From positions 682,001 to 746,000 of the forward strand of contig JAJQJQ010000020.1 of the NCBI GenBank assembly GCA_028622995.1: a DNA stretch of 64,000 nucleotides, in the 5' to 3' direction. The DNA comes from Panagrolaimus kolymaensis (taxonomy: Eukaryota > Nematoda > Chromadorea > Rhabditida > Panagrolaimidae). This document shows positions 46,901 through 58,316 of the stretch, one piece after another. Numbering within the stretch: the first letter of the stretch is position 1; each line of letters starts with the position of its first letter. Below the pieces are notes generated by a model. That model made no database searches. It saw only the letters and a program-made list of their open reading frames with translations, and was not told the origin of the DNA. A program made the translations under genes and the position numbers.

Positions 46901-49900
46901 AGATTACTTTCAGTTTAGAAACTTTTTGGATTGCTTATGTTTAATCCTTAAACGTTTTATTATATATAGTTATGTCTAAGTATTTTTGTCATGAGATATA
47001 AAATGCTCCACGCATAAAGGAATGCAAAACTTTTTTGAATACTTTCATTTTGAGTTAGCATATTTTATTCGTATGTTTTTTTAAAAGAAATGAACCTATT
47101 CCGGAAAGCAATCTTCCAAATTTTATATTTGAACAAAGTCTAAAATTAATTTGATATTCTTTTAAAACCATTTCCCTCATAGAACAACTTTAAATTAAAA
47201 TTTTGAGAAACTTGCTTGAAATGGAAGAAATAAAAAATAGAACGCTTATTTGTTTATTTGTTTTGAAAATATTTGTTTAATATTTGTCGACATCGTCACG
47301 CATTAAAACTTTAACACGCTTGAAGGACAAGAAAATAAAATATTTTTTGCATTCAAAGCATATCTTACAAATCATCCATCTCCTTCTCTTGTTTCAGTCA
47401 GAGCGAGCGAGAAAACGGAGAAGAAGGCGATAAATGATAGTTGTTTGCCTTTCTCGCCTTTTTAATTTGAAGATTTTTTACACCGTTAAAAATTGAGAAA
47501 AGCAAAGAAAAAAATGAAATGAACACTAGCTTTTACAGCTTTTTGATGCAATAGCCATAAACATAAAAAAAATACAAATAAAGAGAGTTAGAAGAACAAA
47601 ACTTAGAATAAATTTTGATTTAAAAAAGTAACATCCAAATAATGTTTTTATTTAATTAAATTAATTAAAAATAAACACGAGAGTAAAAAATTAGGTAAGT
47701 AAAAAAACTGGATTTTTATCTCCCATTTTTGAATCAGGAAGTCTCGTCACTTCGACATAATGTATAAAAAAACTCGATTACGTTAAAAGTATTTTAACTA
47801 ATCTCGGAAATATTAGCAAATACAAGAAGAAGAATATCTTAATGTTAAAAAAAAAAAGCTTTCAATAAGTTTAACCCACCTGGCAAAAAGATATGATGTC
47901 GTCGGAGATGCTTTTTCTCTAGCTTTAGCAGACAGACATACAGCCGGCAGTGAAAATGGTGACGACGAAAGAGGATGTCTCATACCTGCCTGTTGCTGCT
48001 ACTTCCCTATGGCATTAAAAGATTACACCGTGTTAAAGGTGAGAAAATAAGCTGATGTAATAATAATAAAAAAAGAAGACAAAAATGAAATAAAACCGCG
48101 AAGTATAACGTTTTTTATCAGCTTCATGTAACATTTCTGCTGCAACTACAAATCAAAAATGGATGATTCGCACAAACGAACTACATTCAACAGTGAATTA
48201 TCTCATTCATAAAAACTAATTAAATACAAATGAAAAAATGGAACATTGTCAAAAAAAGACTATCTGCTTCCGTATTTTTGATTCGAATTGCCTACTTTTT
48301 TAAAGTGCGAAATAGGCTCAAAATGAGTTTTCCCATTACCCAGTTTAAAAAAAAGTTCATCGACAATAGTAACAAACAAATCCGCGTGATTATTTTTATT
48401 ATCCCTTTTTAAGTCCATCTGAATTTAACAATGTGCGAGAGCAACAACAAAAAACGAGTAATCGTTTGACGTCAATCATAAACTTTACTCGATTCTCATT
48501 TTTTAAAGTAGGTAGTCAAGACCAAAAAACGATGAGGTGTAACATAAAAAGACTAGAAAAAACCAACTCACCGTAAAATACCCATTCATCGAGATCGGTT
48601 CTATGGTTGGCCGCCGTTTTGGGAGTAATCTTTATTTGAAAGTTTAAAAACTATAAAAGTGGGATTCCAAGCTCCAAGCTTGAGTGAATACGCACAAAAA
48701 ATGGAGATACGTTTGAGAAACTAAAAACTATGCTTAGACTGTTTTTTTTTGTCTCTACAAAAAAAGCGATAAATAAAAGGACATTGTTGGTTGATCGATT
48801 TTTTTTTCATAAGGAAAAAAATGGCTTCATTAAATTTATTTTATATTGTTTAAATTTACCCAACAGAGGATAAAGTTAACCTTTTTTAGCCCAAATGTTT
48901 TTTAAGCCTTCATCCTACTAAAATAATCATCGCTACCACCACCTTTTATTCATTTCAGGAAACACGCAAAAAACAAAAACGTAAACAACCAAAATGATGC
49001 CAATTTTTAAAATTAAAGTTAAAATTAAAAAACTTTTTGGGAATTTTCAGATAAAATACAAACAGAAAAAAAAGAAACATGCAAAGTCTCACGTTTTTTT
49101 GTGGTACAAAAATGGAAAGCATGCGAAAAGCAATATGGTTCATTGGAAATTGTTTAAACAACGGAATAAAAGTTTTTTCTGGCATAAAATTCATGGAATT
49201 AATACTTTTTATCACAAGTTTATTTCTTCCCTAGGCCTTTTAATTGGATGGAAGAATAAAATAAATCTTTTATTCCGGTTTTTGTGTGAAAAAAAATAAA
49301 GACATGGGAAAATTGCCAAAAATTGTAATATAAATATAAAAGAAAAAAAATGTGATATAAATTTGTCATAAAAACAAGGCACAAAAAAAGAAGACGAAAA
49401 AAAGGTAAATAAATCATAAAATACAACATTCCTCCTTTCATGTTACAAACAATAAAATACAGTATTTTTTCGTAAAAGCTCGCAGCAAAAATTTTTTAAT
49501 TTATAAATGGCTTTGAATATTATTCTGAAGCTTGTTTTAATTAAAATACGTCGTAATAAAAAAACATAAACGAAAAGGTATATATTAAAAAATGGATGAA
49601 GCAAAAGAAGGGGGAATGAGTCTTTTCAACAACGTGTAAATTCCTTCCATTGGTGAAGATTTTTGTGTCGCATGAAAAAAAGAAGCCTACAAAATGGCGG
49701 CAGCTACATTTATAAAGGTGAAAAAAAGAGGGGGTTACTATGGCATAAAAGCTTTTCTACCATTAAATGCCACGACCAAAAAAAGAGAGAAAAAAACTTA
49801 AAAAGTTTCTTCGTCTTAAAATTTTTAAAAAACAAAATGTATGTATTTTTTGGCAGGTGCTTTTTTTTTAAAAAAACTCCGACAAAAATATTTTTAATGC

Positions 49901-52110
49901 TTTTTTTTAAAGTTAAAAATGTGTTATGTTTCTGTATTCTCAAACACTTGACATATAAATTATTTAATATAGTCTTTAAAAATTCAAGATTAGGTGATGA
50001 AGTTGTTTTTTTATTTTTTTTATAAAAATGAAAAATGAATTGCATTTTAAGAGACTAAATCGTCGGATTAAAAGTTATTCGAGGATAGAGGATTCAAGTG
50101 GATATTATCGGCTTCCGTTAAGACAGGTTTTTTTATAAAAGACTTTAAAGTTGCATTAGCTTTTATAAAAGCAAACTTGAAAAAAAATGGATACCTCTAA
50201 AACTTTACTACCGTTTCCCCTGTTTTGTTATTGGGTCGAGATAAATATGGAATTTTGTAATTAACAATTATTTTTTTATATTTTTCTAACCTAATATAAA
50301 TTAAAAGAAAAGCTTGAAAAAAAAACAGGAGTATCGAATGATACCCAAAGTTTAAAAGAGTGAAAAAAATTTATACAAAAAAACAACTCGCATAAAAGGT
50401 TTTTCCTTTTTAAGTTTATTTGTTTACTTCCTTATTTGTTGTTCCCAGACAACAAACAAAAAAAATGTCTAAAAACTTTAAACAAAAATCACACAACATT
50501 AACGAAAAAATTAGACTCTAACAACTCAATTTTTTCTTTTTGCTTCTTTTGTTATTATTTACTGCCTTGGTTTCAGTTGTACCCAAAAAAAATATTGCGC
50601 GCGCATTTTTCAACTCATTTTTTTATAACATAAGTTGTTGTGTTGTGTTTGACGAAAGGGTAAAATCCTCTTTTTTTCTTCTCTTCTCCATCAAACACTT
50701 CTTGACAAAAAAAAGATTTGTCAATAATTAAAAATACACGTATTTTTAACTTTATTTTTCTTGTAAAAAAGCGTGTAAAAGCGGAAATTCAAAAAAGCAT
50801 TTTTTCTATTTGTTTTAAGTTAACTTTTTTTTTTTTACGTGATTTCATCGAATCTATCCTCATTGAAATGATTGGATTCAAATGAAAGTGGAAGAAAGTA
50901 AATGTACGTGTTAAACTTGAGAAAATCAACTTTTTCAACTATGTAACTTGACGCTTTGAAACAACTCGATGAAATTTAATCTTACAAAAAAAGAAGGAAG
51001 ATGTGAGACAAAGAGAAAAAAAAGTTTAAAAGGTATGAAATTGATTATACTTTTGCTAATTTTAAGCATAATCATAGTCTTTTGTCATGAAAAATTTGCC
51101 TCACTAACTTCTTCTTTGAAAGTTTTAAACAAAATTAAATATTTGTATATTGGTGGAAGCCTCACATTATTTGTTTCACAAAAGCTCTTCAAGCTTTAGA
51201 AAATTTAAAATAGCCTCGGTTTAATATTATAAAAATTAGTTTAATAACTTTAAATTTTCGTTTATCCAAAATTTATTAATTGAATTTCCTATCAAAAAAG
51301 GAGGTGAAATTTTCAAGTGGAATCAAAAACGAAAAAGCTGTTTACTTTCGAAGCTGCTGCGCGATTTATGAGAAAGAGAAAAAAAAGAGTGTAACAAAAA
51401 TAAACAAAGTATTTAAAGTATTCTGGATCATTTTCAAATACAAAAAGAAAAAAAGAAACATTAAATAGGACAACAACGACAGTAATCCGATTAAAAGCCT
51501 TAAGACTAAATTGTTTGGAAGTGTTTAGAAGTATCTATGTCTCATGAACCTTGACAAACAAAGATCTATAGAAAAAAAAGATTTTTTGACGAGAAAGATA
51601 AAAAAACCAAATATATTGATGAATGAAAAACAGTATTCTAAACAGGGACAGAAACAACATAAAAATTCACCATGTGTGTAAAAATTTTATTATTGATTTT
51701 CATCTTTTGGAGATAGCTTATTTACCTGCATCGACCGAGCAGAAATTAAGAAAGTACGACAAATTCAAGAAAAAAAAATTTAGAAAACCCATTGTGACAT
51801 TATCAAAAACAAACAGCAAAAAGCTGACAAAAATCTTCAAACACCTTTTTCGATGATAATCAATGAAAGCAAGCCAAAACTTTATATGTATTTTGCAAGA
51901 ATAAAAAAATATGATTAAAGATGGCAAAGCAAATGTTAACAGCTGTCAAAATTTCTCACAAGCTTTAAAACCGCATTTTCTCGCAATTTTTATTTTAAAC
52001 TTGTCAACTGAGGAAGAAAAAAAGGGTAATCTTTCAACAACAACAAACAAAAATCAGCTTCTAAGCAACGCAGAAAGAAAGCCATGGAAGAATGAAAAAG
52101 TAAAACTCAC
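43989..52110. other. 8-kb low-complexity stretch, probable TRAK 5' intron/promoter
   Basis: Dominated by A- and T-runs with GA-rich patches (about 45520 and 47400). Many ORFs here are lysine/phenylalanine-rich artefacts of the composition. Two minus-strand islands look more complex: 48572-48650, which ends at a consensus GTGAGT donor and is open throughout; and about 47877-47983, which reads MRHPLSSSPFSLPAV and ends at GTGGGT. Both could be 5' exons, but only the first has a phase that fits TRAK exon 2, and it has no ATG. Confidence 0.45.
48572..48650 (-). other. Candidate internal or 5' exon
   Basis: A 79-bp stretch bounded on the minus strand by TTTTATAG and the donor GTGAGT. It is open in one frame (KITPKTAANHRTDLDEWVFY plus one base). 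The single leftover G would join TRAK exon 2 (AG TTA) in frame. No start codon lies in it. Splice-site quality is the only support. Confidence 0.3.
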
Positions 52111-52270
52111 CAAAGTTTTCTAATATCCTTTTAGATTGATTAAAAGTTATATGAACTTTTTGTGAACCATAATCAAAACAAATTTGCCGTTGACTATCAA
52201 CTTTGGGATTGGTAACAAGTGGCTCATCATCATCCCTTTCATTGCAGCAATCAGCATTGTCAATTTTTTG
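51963..52270. repeat. Segmental duplication, block 1 (copy at 56455-56761)
   Basis: About 308 bp match the second locus at over 95% identity with one single-base gap. The block contains the donor and 3' part of the distal exon described at 52111. Block 2 of the same duplication (52785-52928) is repeated at 56783-56928, and the intervening 0.5 kb is missing from the right copy. Confidence 0.85.
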
Positions 52271-52442
52271 TTGAGCAATAAATAATACTTTACTCAAATA
52301 TGAATCAAAAAAGCTTTCATTTTGCCAACTTTGAGAAGCATTTTTGATTGCGTATGGTCCTAAAAACTATGCTTATACACTGATAAATATCAAAACATAA
52401 CTCACCACCAATAGGCTTATGATAATTCCAAAAGAAATTCAT
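52111..52442 (-). CDS. Two 5' exons, possibly an alternative N-terminus of TRAK (partial)
   Basis: Exon 1 (52406-52442) starts ATG and reads MNFFWNYHKPIG; a 46-bp GTGAGT...TTTTTAG intron follows. Exon 2 (52111-52359) continues in frame for 83 codons (for example QNESFFDSYLSKVLFIAQQK, DDDEPLVTNPKVDSQRQ) and ends at GTGAGT with one leftover G. TRAK exon 2 on the same strand begins AG TTA, so joining gives GAG TTA in frame, across an 8.4-kb intron. This is the same phase and base as the proximal TRAK first exon. No domain is recognised. It may instead begin a separate gene whose later exons I did not find. Confidence 0.5.
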
Positions 52443-52924
52443 AGCTTCTTATAAATTTTTATATAATAAAAAAATATCTCAAAATATTTTTTATAATCCT
52501 GGTTTTCACCTTTTTAAAACTATCAAAATAATTCATCAAGAAGAAATCTTAAACTACGGCCTACTTGAAAAGCGTCCAAACAGCTTGAAAAAATCTTATT
52601 GGTTTCAAATTCCAATCGCCTTTTTTCAAATCAAGTGTCTCCGAAAAAAAGTATCATTGCTTCTTGCAAAAATAATAATTTTGTCCAAAAAAATGCACAT
52701 AAAATCTTTAATCAATGATGATTCAATCAAGTTAACCACAAGCTTTACTTGTTTATACAGTTGCGTTGAACACTTTAGCCATAGCTTCCTCATAAACATA
52801 AAAACAACTCCAAAAGAGAGAGAGAGATGTGTGACATGAATAACATAAACAATATTGGTTCAATAAATTTATTTCAATTTAGTGATTTTTTATTATAAAA
52901 TAGGTGCAACAACAATAATCAAAA

Positions 52925-53160
52925 GAATATTTTTCAAAAGCTGAAAATCTTTATCAAATTCGTGATGAAGTAAGTTTTTATTTATCTCTGAATTCTATGG
53001 ATTTATCACATATATTTAGGTTATTGTTGAAGCCAAGCTCAAAGTTAGTGAAATGAAGAAATGGACTTCTTCTTTTCTTATTCGTGAACCAATTCAACAG
53101 CAGCCGACCAACCGTTGTTCCATCAAGCTCCTCATAAATTTATTTGTGTTTGTTTTTTGA
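52925..53160 (+). pseudogene. Exon-like fragment, unknown gene
   Basis: An open stretch ending at GTAAGT (52970), a 50-bp intron ending ATATTTAG, then an in-frame exon to TGA at 53160. It reads SKAENLYQIRDE then VIVEAKLKVSEMKKWTSSF. No start codon is available, because the upstream edge falls at the boundary of duplication block 2. It is probably a truncated gene piece. Confidence 0.25.
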
Positions 53161-53907
53161 GACTGGTGATCATCTAAAAGTATAGTACAATCTTGTGATT
53201 TTGTAAAATAAATGGTACTTAAATAAATATTTTGATTTATTATTTAGAAACAATAACGGTCGGCTGCTGTTGGTTGACTTTTGGGAAGAATAATGTTTAA
53301 AGATATTGATTCACAAATTTATAGGAATTTTGGAGTGGTATGGCTGTTGATGTCGATTTCTTTGATAGCGCTGAACCTTTCTTTGATCGCTCAAATTTTG
53401 TTATTCCGAATAATCATCGTAGACGGCTCGTTTGTTTTCACAATGGAGCTTAATTTTAATTTAATGTTATTTGTTGTTAAAGTTATGTAACTGCTGATTT
53501 GTTGTGTAAAATAAAAAATAAAAGCCGATGTCGTTTACAGTTATTAAAAAGCAAAGCTTACATATGTACAATATATCACTAACTAAGCATGATTTTGGTC
53601 TCATTTTCCTATGTTGTTGTTTTTTCCATATCGCTGTTAGTTGGAAATAATGTGTTAATCGTAATTGAAGCAGTTATGAAGAGAAACATTTTTGGCCAGC
53701 CATTATTTTCAAAAGCCTCGCACACCCTGAAGCGAATCAGCGAGAGATAAAAGTGCGCGAGAGCGAGCCAGCAACGATCAAGCGTAAACGCAATCAAAAA
53801 GTTCTTTCAGCAAAAAACAGCATTCTTGCATTCTAATTTTTTTTGCATACTAACGCTTCAATAAAAATCTTCAATTTTTTTATTCATCATTTTTTCAATC
53901 CTTACTA

Positions 53908-55237
53908 ATGGCGTCAACTTCAACTGCTTGTGATTCACTTCCTGTTGATGAATCTGAACAACCTCCATCTATGGCAACATTAGAAACTCAAGAAATGGTG
54001 GCTTCAATTGCTGGTGAATTACTTTCTTTTGGTCAATTAGAGCAATCTTCACCTACAGGATCGATGGAAAATCAACTAATGGACACTTCAAAATCCTGTG
54101 AAGAATCAACTAATGCTGCTGATAAATTAGAACGTTCTCTTCATATGGCACCTTTGGAAGCTCAATACGCTGCGACTCCAAAAACTCCTGGATCGCCTTC
54201 TGAACATTCGCGACCTATGACACCATCTGAAGTTCGTGCTGCTCAAAAACTTCTTCGGCAATCGTCCTCACCTGAAGATGAATTTGTCTTGAAGCAGGTT
54301 CCTGGTACACCACATTTTCGTGGATTGTAAGTTGTTTTACTTTTAACGCGTTATTTAAAGTACTAGTGATAAAATTTTAGTGAAAAACGGACTCCACCAT
54401 CTCGTGTACCAGCTCCTTCTGGTTTATTAGCATCCGAACAAAGAGCATCCAAAATTGAAAGTATCTTTGCAAAGTATGATCAACGAAATGTTTCTACTGG
54501 TCAAAAGATGTCGCCATTTGCAAAATCTCCACATGCTACTCCGAAATCATCTCAAAAGCGAATGCCTTCATTGTCTCCTGCAAGAAGTGCTGTTAACGCC
54601 GAAGAATCACCATGTCGAAATCGATTGCAAGCGAGGCTTTACAACTTATATTCTGGTAAAAAAGCAACACCACGCAAGGATGAACCGTTCAATGATGATG
54701 TTAAAAGTCCTGTTTCTCCTCAAAAACTTCCTTCAATGAAGACGCCTATATATCAAAGAAATGAAGAAGTTCGTGGAAAACTCAAATCTGCTGTAGAACA
54801 CGTCGTCGTTGATACTGAAAAAGCTTCATCAAGAACAATTCAACCTCAAAAAGCTCTCTCTTCTCGAAATCCTTCGCTTCCTAGAACTACTACGTCAGCA
54901 ATTCCACGTCTCATCAATCAACGCTCCAATTCTGCTGCTTCACGTATGAAAGGTGTTTTAAACTTTACGAGACTTTTTACTCCAAATAAAGCTTCAACAC
55001 CTCTTCCTGTTGTTCCAAGAAGCGCTGCGTCAAAACCTCAACCTGTATCATCTGTTCGAAAAGGAAGTGTCAACGTTCGTCGTCCAAGTGAAGCAACTGA
55101 TGACCAAAGTGATTTACCGTAAGTTTCCTTTATTTACATTCAATTTAAACAATTCCATCTTTTTCAGGCATTTCATGAGGGACACTCTTACATCATCATT
55201 GCGAAGAAACTCATCTCGTCGTCACGAAGAAGAATAA
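53908..55237 (+). CDS. Ser/Thr/Pro-rich, probably disordered protein
   Basis: Three exons (53908-54326, 54381-55118, 55168-55237) give 408 aa. No folded domain is visible. The N-terminal third is acidic and Ser/Thr-rich. The middle and C-terminus are basic with many proline-directed sites of CDK type (KTPGSP, MTPSE, KSPHATPKS, MKTPIY, FTPNKAS), and the tail is arginine-rich (SLRRNSSRRHEEE). This pattern is common in nuclear or mitotic phosphoproteins, but no family is recognised. The upstream 0.75 kb is the likely promoter and faces away from the 52.4-kb exons. AATAAA lies shortly after the stop. Confidence 0.65.
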
Positions 55238-55405
55238 TCAAATTGAAGATGGTTATTTCATTGTTTGAATATTGTATAATTTAACTGTAAAATTTTTATC
55301 TTTGTGAACTGTCATACAATTTTGTCTGTGAATTTCTTAGAATAAAGTAATCCTTGTATAAATTTGTGTCGAAATGGTTTTTAACATAGTTGAAAGAGTG
55401 GTAAT

Positions 55406-55840
55406 TAGTGTTCATTTTCCCCCCCCCGCGGGACGGGATTTTCCCCGCGGGGACGGGGACGGGGAGCCCCCGCGGGGAAAATCCCGTCAAATTTTTTCCC
55501 CGCCCGTTTCCCCGCGGGGAATCCCCGCCGATATTTTTTCCCCGTCTAAAAATTTAAATATTTTTCAAAATTCATTAAAAATGATCTAAACTCTTTCCAA
55601 ATGGCTTTAAACATCTAAATAACACCAAATTACATTAAAAAAAGGCATTTTAGAGTCAATAACCCTATTTAAAAAAAATTTATAATGAAATTCCCCGCGG
55701 GGAACGGTGACGGGGAGTCCCCGCGGGACTCCCCGTCTAAAAAAATTTCCCGCCTTTTTCCCCGCGGGGATTCCCCGTCAAAAAAGTTCCCCGTCCCGTC
55801 CCCGTATTTTTTCAAAAACGGGGGGGGGAAATGAACACTA
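55406..55840. mobile_element. GC-rich hAT-like miniature element
   Basis: It begins TAGTGTTCATTTTCCCCCC and ends with the inverse GGGGAAATGAACACTA. Flanking 8-mers are GTGGTAAT (left) and GTGGTGAT (right), an 8-bp duplication with one change. Subterminal blocks are built from CCCCGCGGGG and ACGGGGA repeats around an AT-rich middle. At 435 bp, its size and plan resemble the 439-bp element at 3863, though the sequences differ. It has no ORF; the short frames across it are artefacts. It lies just past the 3' end of the Ser/Thr/Pro-rich gene. Confidence 0.8.
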
Positions 55841-56454
55841 GTGGTGATGGTATATCAAAAAATGAGTTTTAGAAAACAGTGGCAAATAGTTTTTGTTTAA
55901 TCAGGGAATTCATTAGCTTTTGTAACACCTAATAAAGTGCATTATGCTTTGATAGGGTGAAAAACTCTTATGCTTCAATAATGTCTAGGAAATGGACACT
56001 CAATTGGTTTTTTTTCGACCTTCAGAAACTCTATCTAGAAAACAGCAAAGGAAATAATAAAGTGAATTTGATGGATGATCCATTCTCATACGGTTAAATG
56101 GCGTGGCTTTACATGGGAGATTAATTGGATGCTTTACTTACTTACAAAAAGAGAGGATCGATGAAATTTTATGACATGTTTTACCTTTCTTTGAAGAAGG
56201 TAAAGAAAAAAGTAACAAACTTTTATCATTCCATTGTAAAGCATATTTTCTTTAACCAGAGTCTCAAAGCTGCAAAAAAGTTTTTCAATCATGAAAAAAA
56301 AGATCCGATCAACTTTCATGGACGATGGCGAGGTCGTTAGTACAATAAAAAAAAAATTCCACTTTTATTCTTCTCACATCATATCTGAAACAAAAAAAAA
56401 AGAAAGAAAATGTTTATTCGATAGTCAAACAACAAAGTCGAAATTACTCAAAAT

Positions 56455-56928
56455 CTTTAAAACCGCATTTTCTTGCAATTTTTATTTTAAACTTGTCAAC
56501 TGAGGAAGAAAAAAAGGGTAATCTTTCAACAACAACAAACAAAAATCAGCTTCTAAGCAACGCAGAAAGAAAGCCTGGAAGAATGAAAAAGTAAAACTCA
56601 CCAAAGTTTTCTAATATCCTTTTAGATTGATTAAAAGTTATATGAACTTTTTGTGAACCATAATCAAAACAAATTTGCCGTTGACTATCAACTTTGGGAT
56701 TGGTAACAAGTGGCTCATCATCATCCCTTTCATTGCAACCTTAAGCATTGTGAATTTTTTGCATTTAACACGCTACCCATTACTTCCTAATAAATAAAAA
56801 AACAACTCCAAAAGAGAGAGAGAGAGATGTGTGACATGAATAACATAAACAATATTGGTTCAATAAATTTATTTCAATTTAGTGAGTTTTATTATAAAAT
56901 AGGTGTAACAACAACAATAAAAAGAATG
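56455..56928. repeat. Segmental duplication, right copy (truncated)
   Basis: Blocks 56455-56761 and 56783-56928 match 51963-52270 and 52785-52928. The exon piece carried here lacks its 5' end and first exon, so this copy is the likely derivative. Its right edge runs straight into the 3' UTR of the minus-strand rpl-41 copy. Confidence 0.85.
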
Positions 56929-57063
56929 CAACGGAGACAGGAAGACACGTTTGAAGTTTGGCAGCAACATGGTTGAAGTACAGAAGAGCATTCCAAGATG
57001 ATGAGACAAGATGTTTGAATTGAACGATGAGAGGAATCTTCTGTCAGGCCGAGCTTATCATGT

Positions 57064-57132
57064 TTATTTCTTAGCGAGTCTACGCTTACGCTTTAATTTA
57101 CGCATTCTCTTCTTACGCCACTTAGCACGCAT
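57064..57132 (-). CDS. rpl-41: Ribosomal protein L41 (eL41), left copy
   Basis: 22 aa, MRAKWRKKRMRKLKRKRR then LAKK: the tiny arginine/lysine-rich 60S subunit protein, 25 aa in human. The protein is identical to the right copy. An acceptor TTTTTTCAG at 57168 precedes a 35-bp 5' UTR exon, so the gene has a 5' UTR intron or is trans-spliced. The 3' UTR is also similar to the right copy. It is transcribed away from that copy, leaving about 780 bp between the two start codons as a shared promoter region. Confidence 0.9.
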   Translation of the reverse strand: MRAKWRKKRMRKLKRKRRLAKK

Positions 57133-57167
57133 TTTCGATTCAGGTAACAGACGAGTAGGAGCTCAAC

Positions 57168-57873
57168 CTGAAAAAAGGAGAATAAGGTTATGATAAAGTT
57201 ATAAACATAAAGACGAAAGTAGCGCGGAATAATAACGTCGAAAGTGAGTTGAACGTAATATTAAAAAGATGTTTTGAGATAGGGTTAAAAAGCTAGTTGT
57301 AACATTAATTTAATGAGAATATATTAGAATAATACGAATGGATACATAACATAGTGGTTTTAATCTTGGAGTAAGGTTGATCAATAGACATGTAAAAATA
57401 CCAAGGAAAGATAAAATGATAAAAAAAGAAGTAAAGTTTTAGACAATTTTAGAGAAAAGGAAGGTTGAAAACTGTGATGGATATTTATTTGTCAAAAGAA
57501 AATTGCAGCAAGCAAAAAAAATGTATGCAAAGCAAATGACAGTAGGCTTCCCCTGATGTACAAGCATTCGTGGTGAGAAAACCTCTATGTTTTGGCCATT
57601 CATTAAAAAAATTTGTTTGTTATTTTTTTGAAAGCTCGCGAATTTGTTGACTTTGTCTTTCTTTTTCTTTGAACTTTTACATAGATTCTTTAAAAATATT
57701 ATTTTACTTCCGAAACTTTCTTCGTTAAATATTCATTTCAATGAAGCAAGCTTTGTGTTTTCCATTCCTTTCGCGACAAATATGTATCCATTTTGTTACT
57801 TTGCCATTTATTAACACTTTTTGACCTTCATCTTTCATTTTCTGACTATTATTAATTTCTTTTACATTTATAG
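57168..57873. promoter_or_regulatory. Shared bidirectional region between the rpl-41 copies
   Basis: About 700 bp between the two 5' UTR acceptor sites must contain the first exons or leader sites and the promoters of both copies. It is AT-rich, with pyrimidine-rich tracts near the right end (TTTGTCTTTCTTTTTC at about 57650). No individual element could be identified. Confidence 0.4.
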
Positions 57874-57915
57874 GTACTCAACTACAACTTTACTCGTCCG
57901 TGATCTGAACCGAAG

Positions 57916-57984
57916 ATGCGTGCTAAATGGCGTAAGAAGAGAATGCGCAAGTTGAAGCGAAAGCGTAGACTCGCTAAGAAATAA
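57916..57984 (+). CDS. rpl-41: Ribosomal protein L41 (eL41), right copy
   Basis: Encodes the same 22 residues as the left copy with a few synonymous differences. A 42-bp 5' UTR exon begins after TTTATAG at 57873 and matches the left copy's 5' UTR (ACTCGTC, CTGAA-CGAA-ATG). An AATAAA signal lies about 175 bp downstream. Because UTRs and the intron junction are conserved in both, the pair arose by DNA-level inverted duplication and not by retroposition. Confidence 0.92.
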   Translation: MRAKWRKKRMRKLKRKRRLAKK

Positions 57985-58316
57985 ACAAGATCCGCTCTGC
58001 TGACAGAAGATTCTCTACCATCATATGTTCTTCTCATCATTTTGGAATGCTCTTTTGTGAATCAAACATGGTGTCGCTCAAATTCAATTGTATCTTCTTG
58101 TCTCCTTTGCATTATTTTTATTCTTGTTGTTATACTTATTTTCTTTTAAAGCTTACTAAAATAAAATTATTTAACTTTTATTAAATGTTTTTTTACTACT
58201 AGCATTGGTGATGACTATATGGCTTGCTCACGATCATAACTCTTTTTTTATTATCTTTAAATCGTCATTGTGGATGAATCAGAAGAATGAAAGTTATCTT
58301 TTATTACACTAAAATA

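Noticed and set aside
47877..47983. Minus-strand exon-like piece MRHPLSSSPFSLPAV ending at GTGGGT
   Set aside because: It leaves two bases at the donor and cannot join TRAK exon 2 in frame. It may still be a 5' UTR exon, but support is too thin.
48955..50045. Several lysine/phenylalanine-rich ORFs up to 120 aa on both strands
   Set aside because: They follow A- and T-runs, overlap on both strands and have no protein-like composition or splice signals.
53609..53797. Minus-strand 62-aa frame upstream of the Ser/Thr/Pro-rich gene
   Set aside because: It starts with TTG, has no splice signals and lies in the likely promoter of the plus-strand gene.
55296..55589. ORFs through the GC-rich element (glycine/proline-rich)
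   Set aside because: They come from the CCCCGCGGGG repeats of a transposable element.
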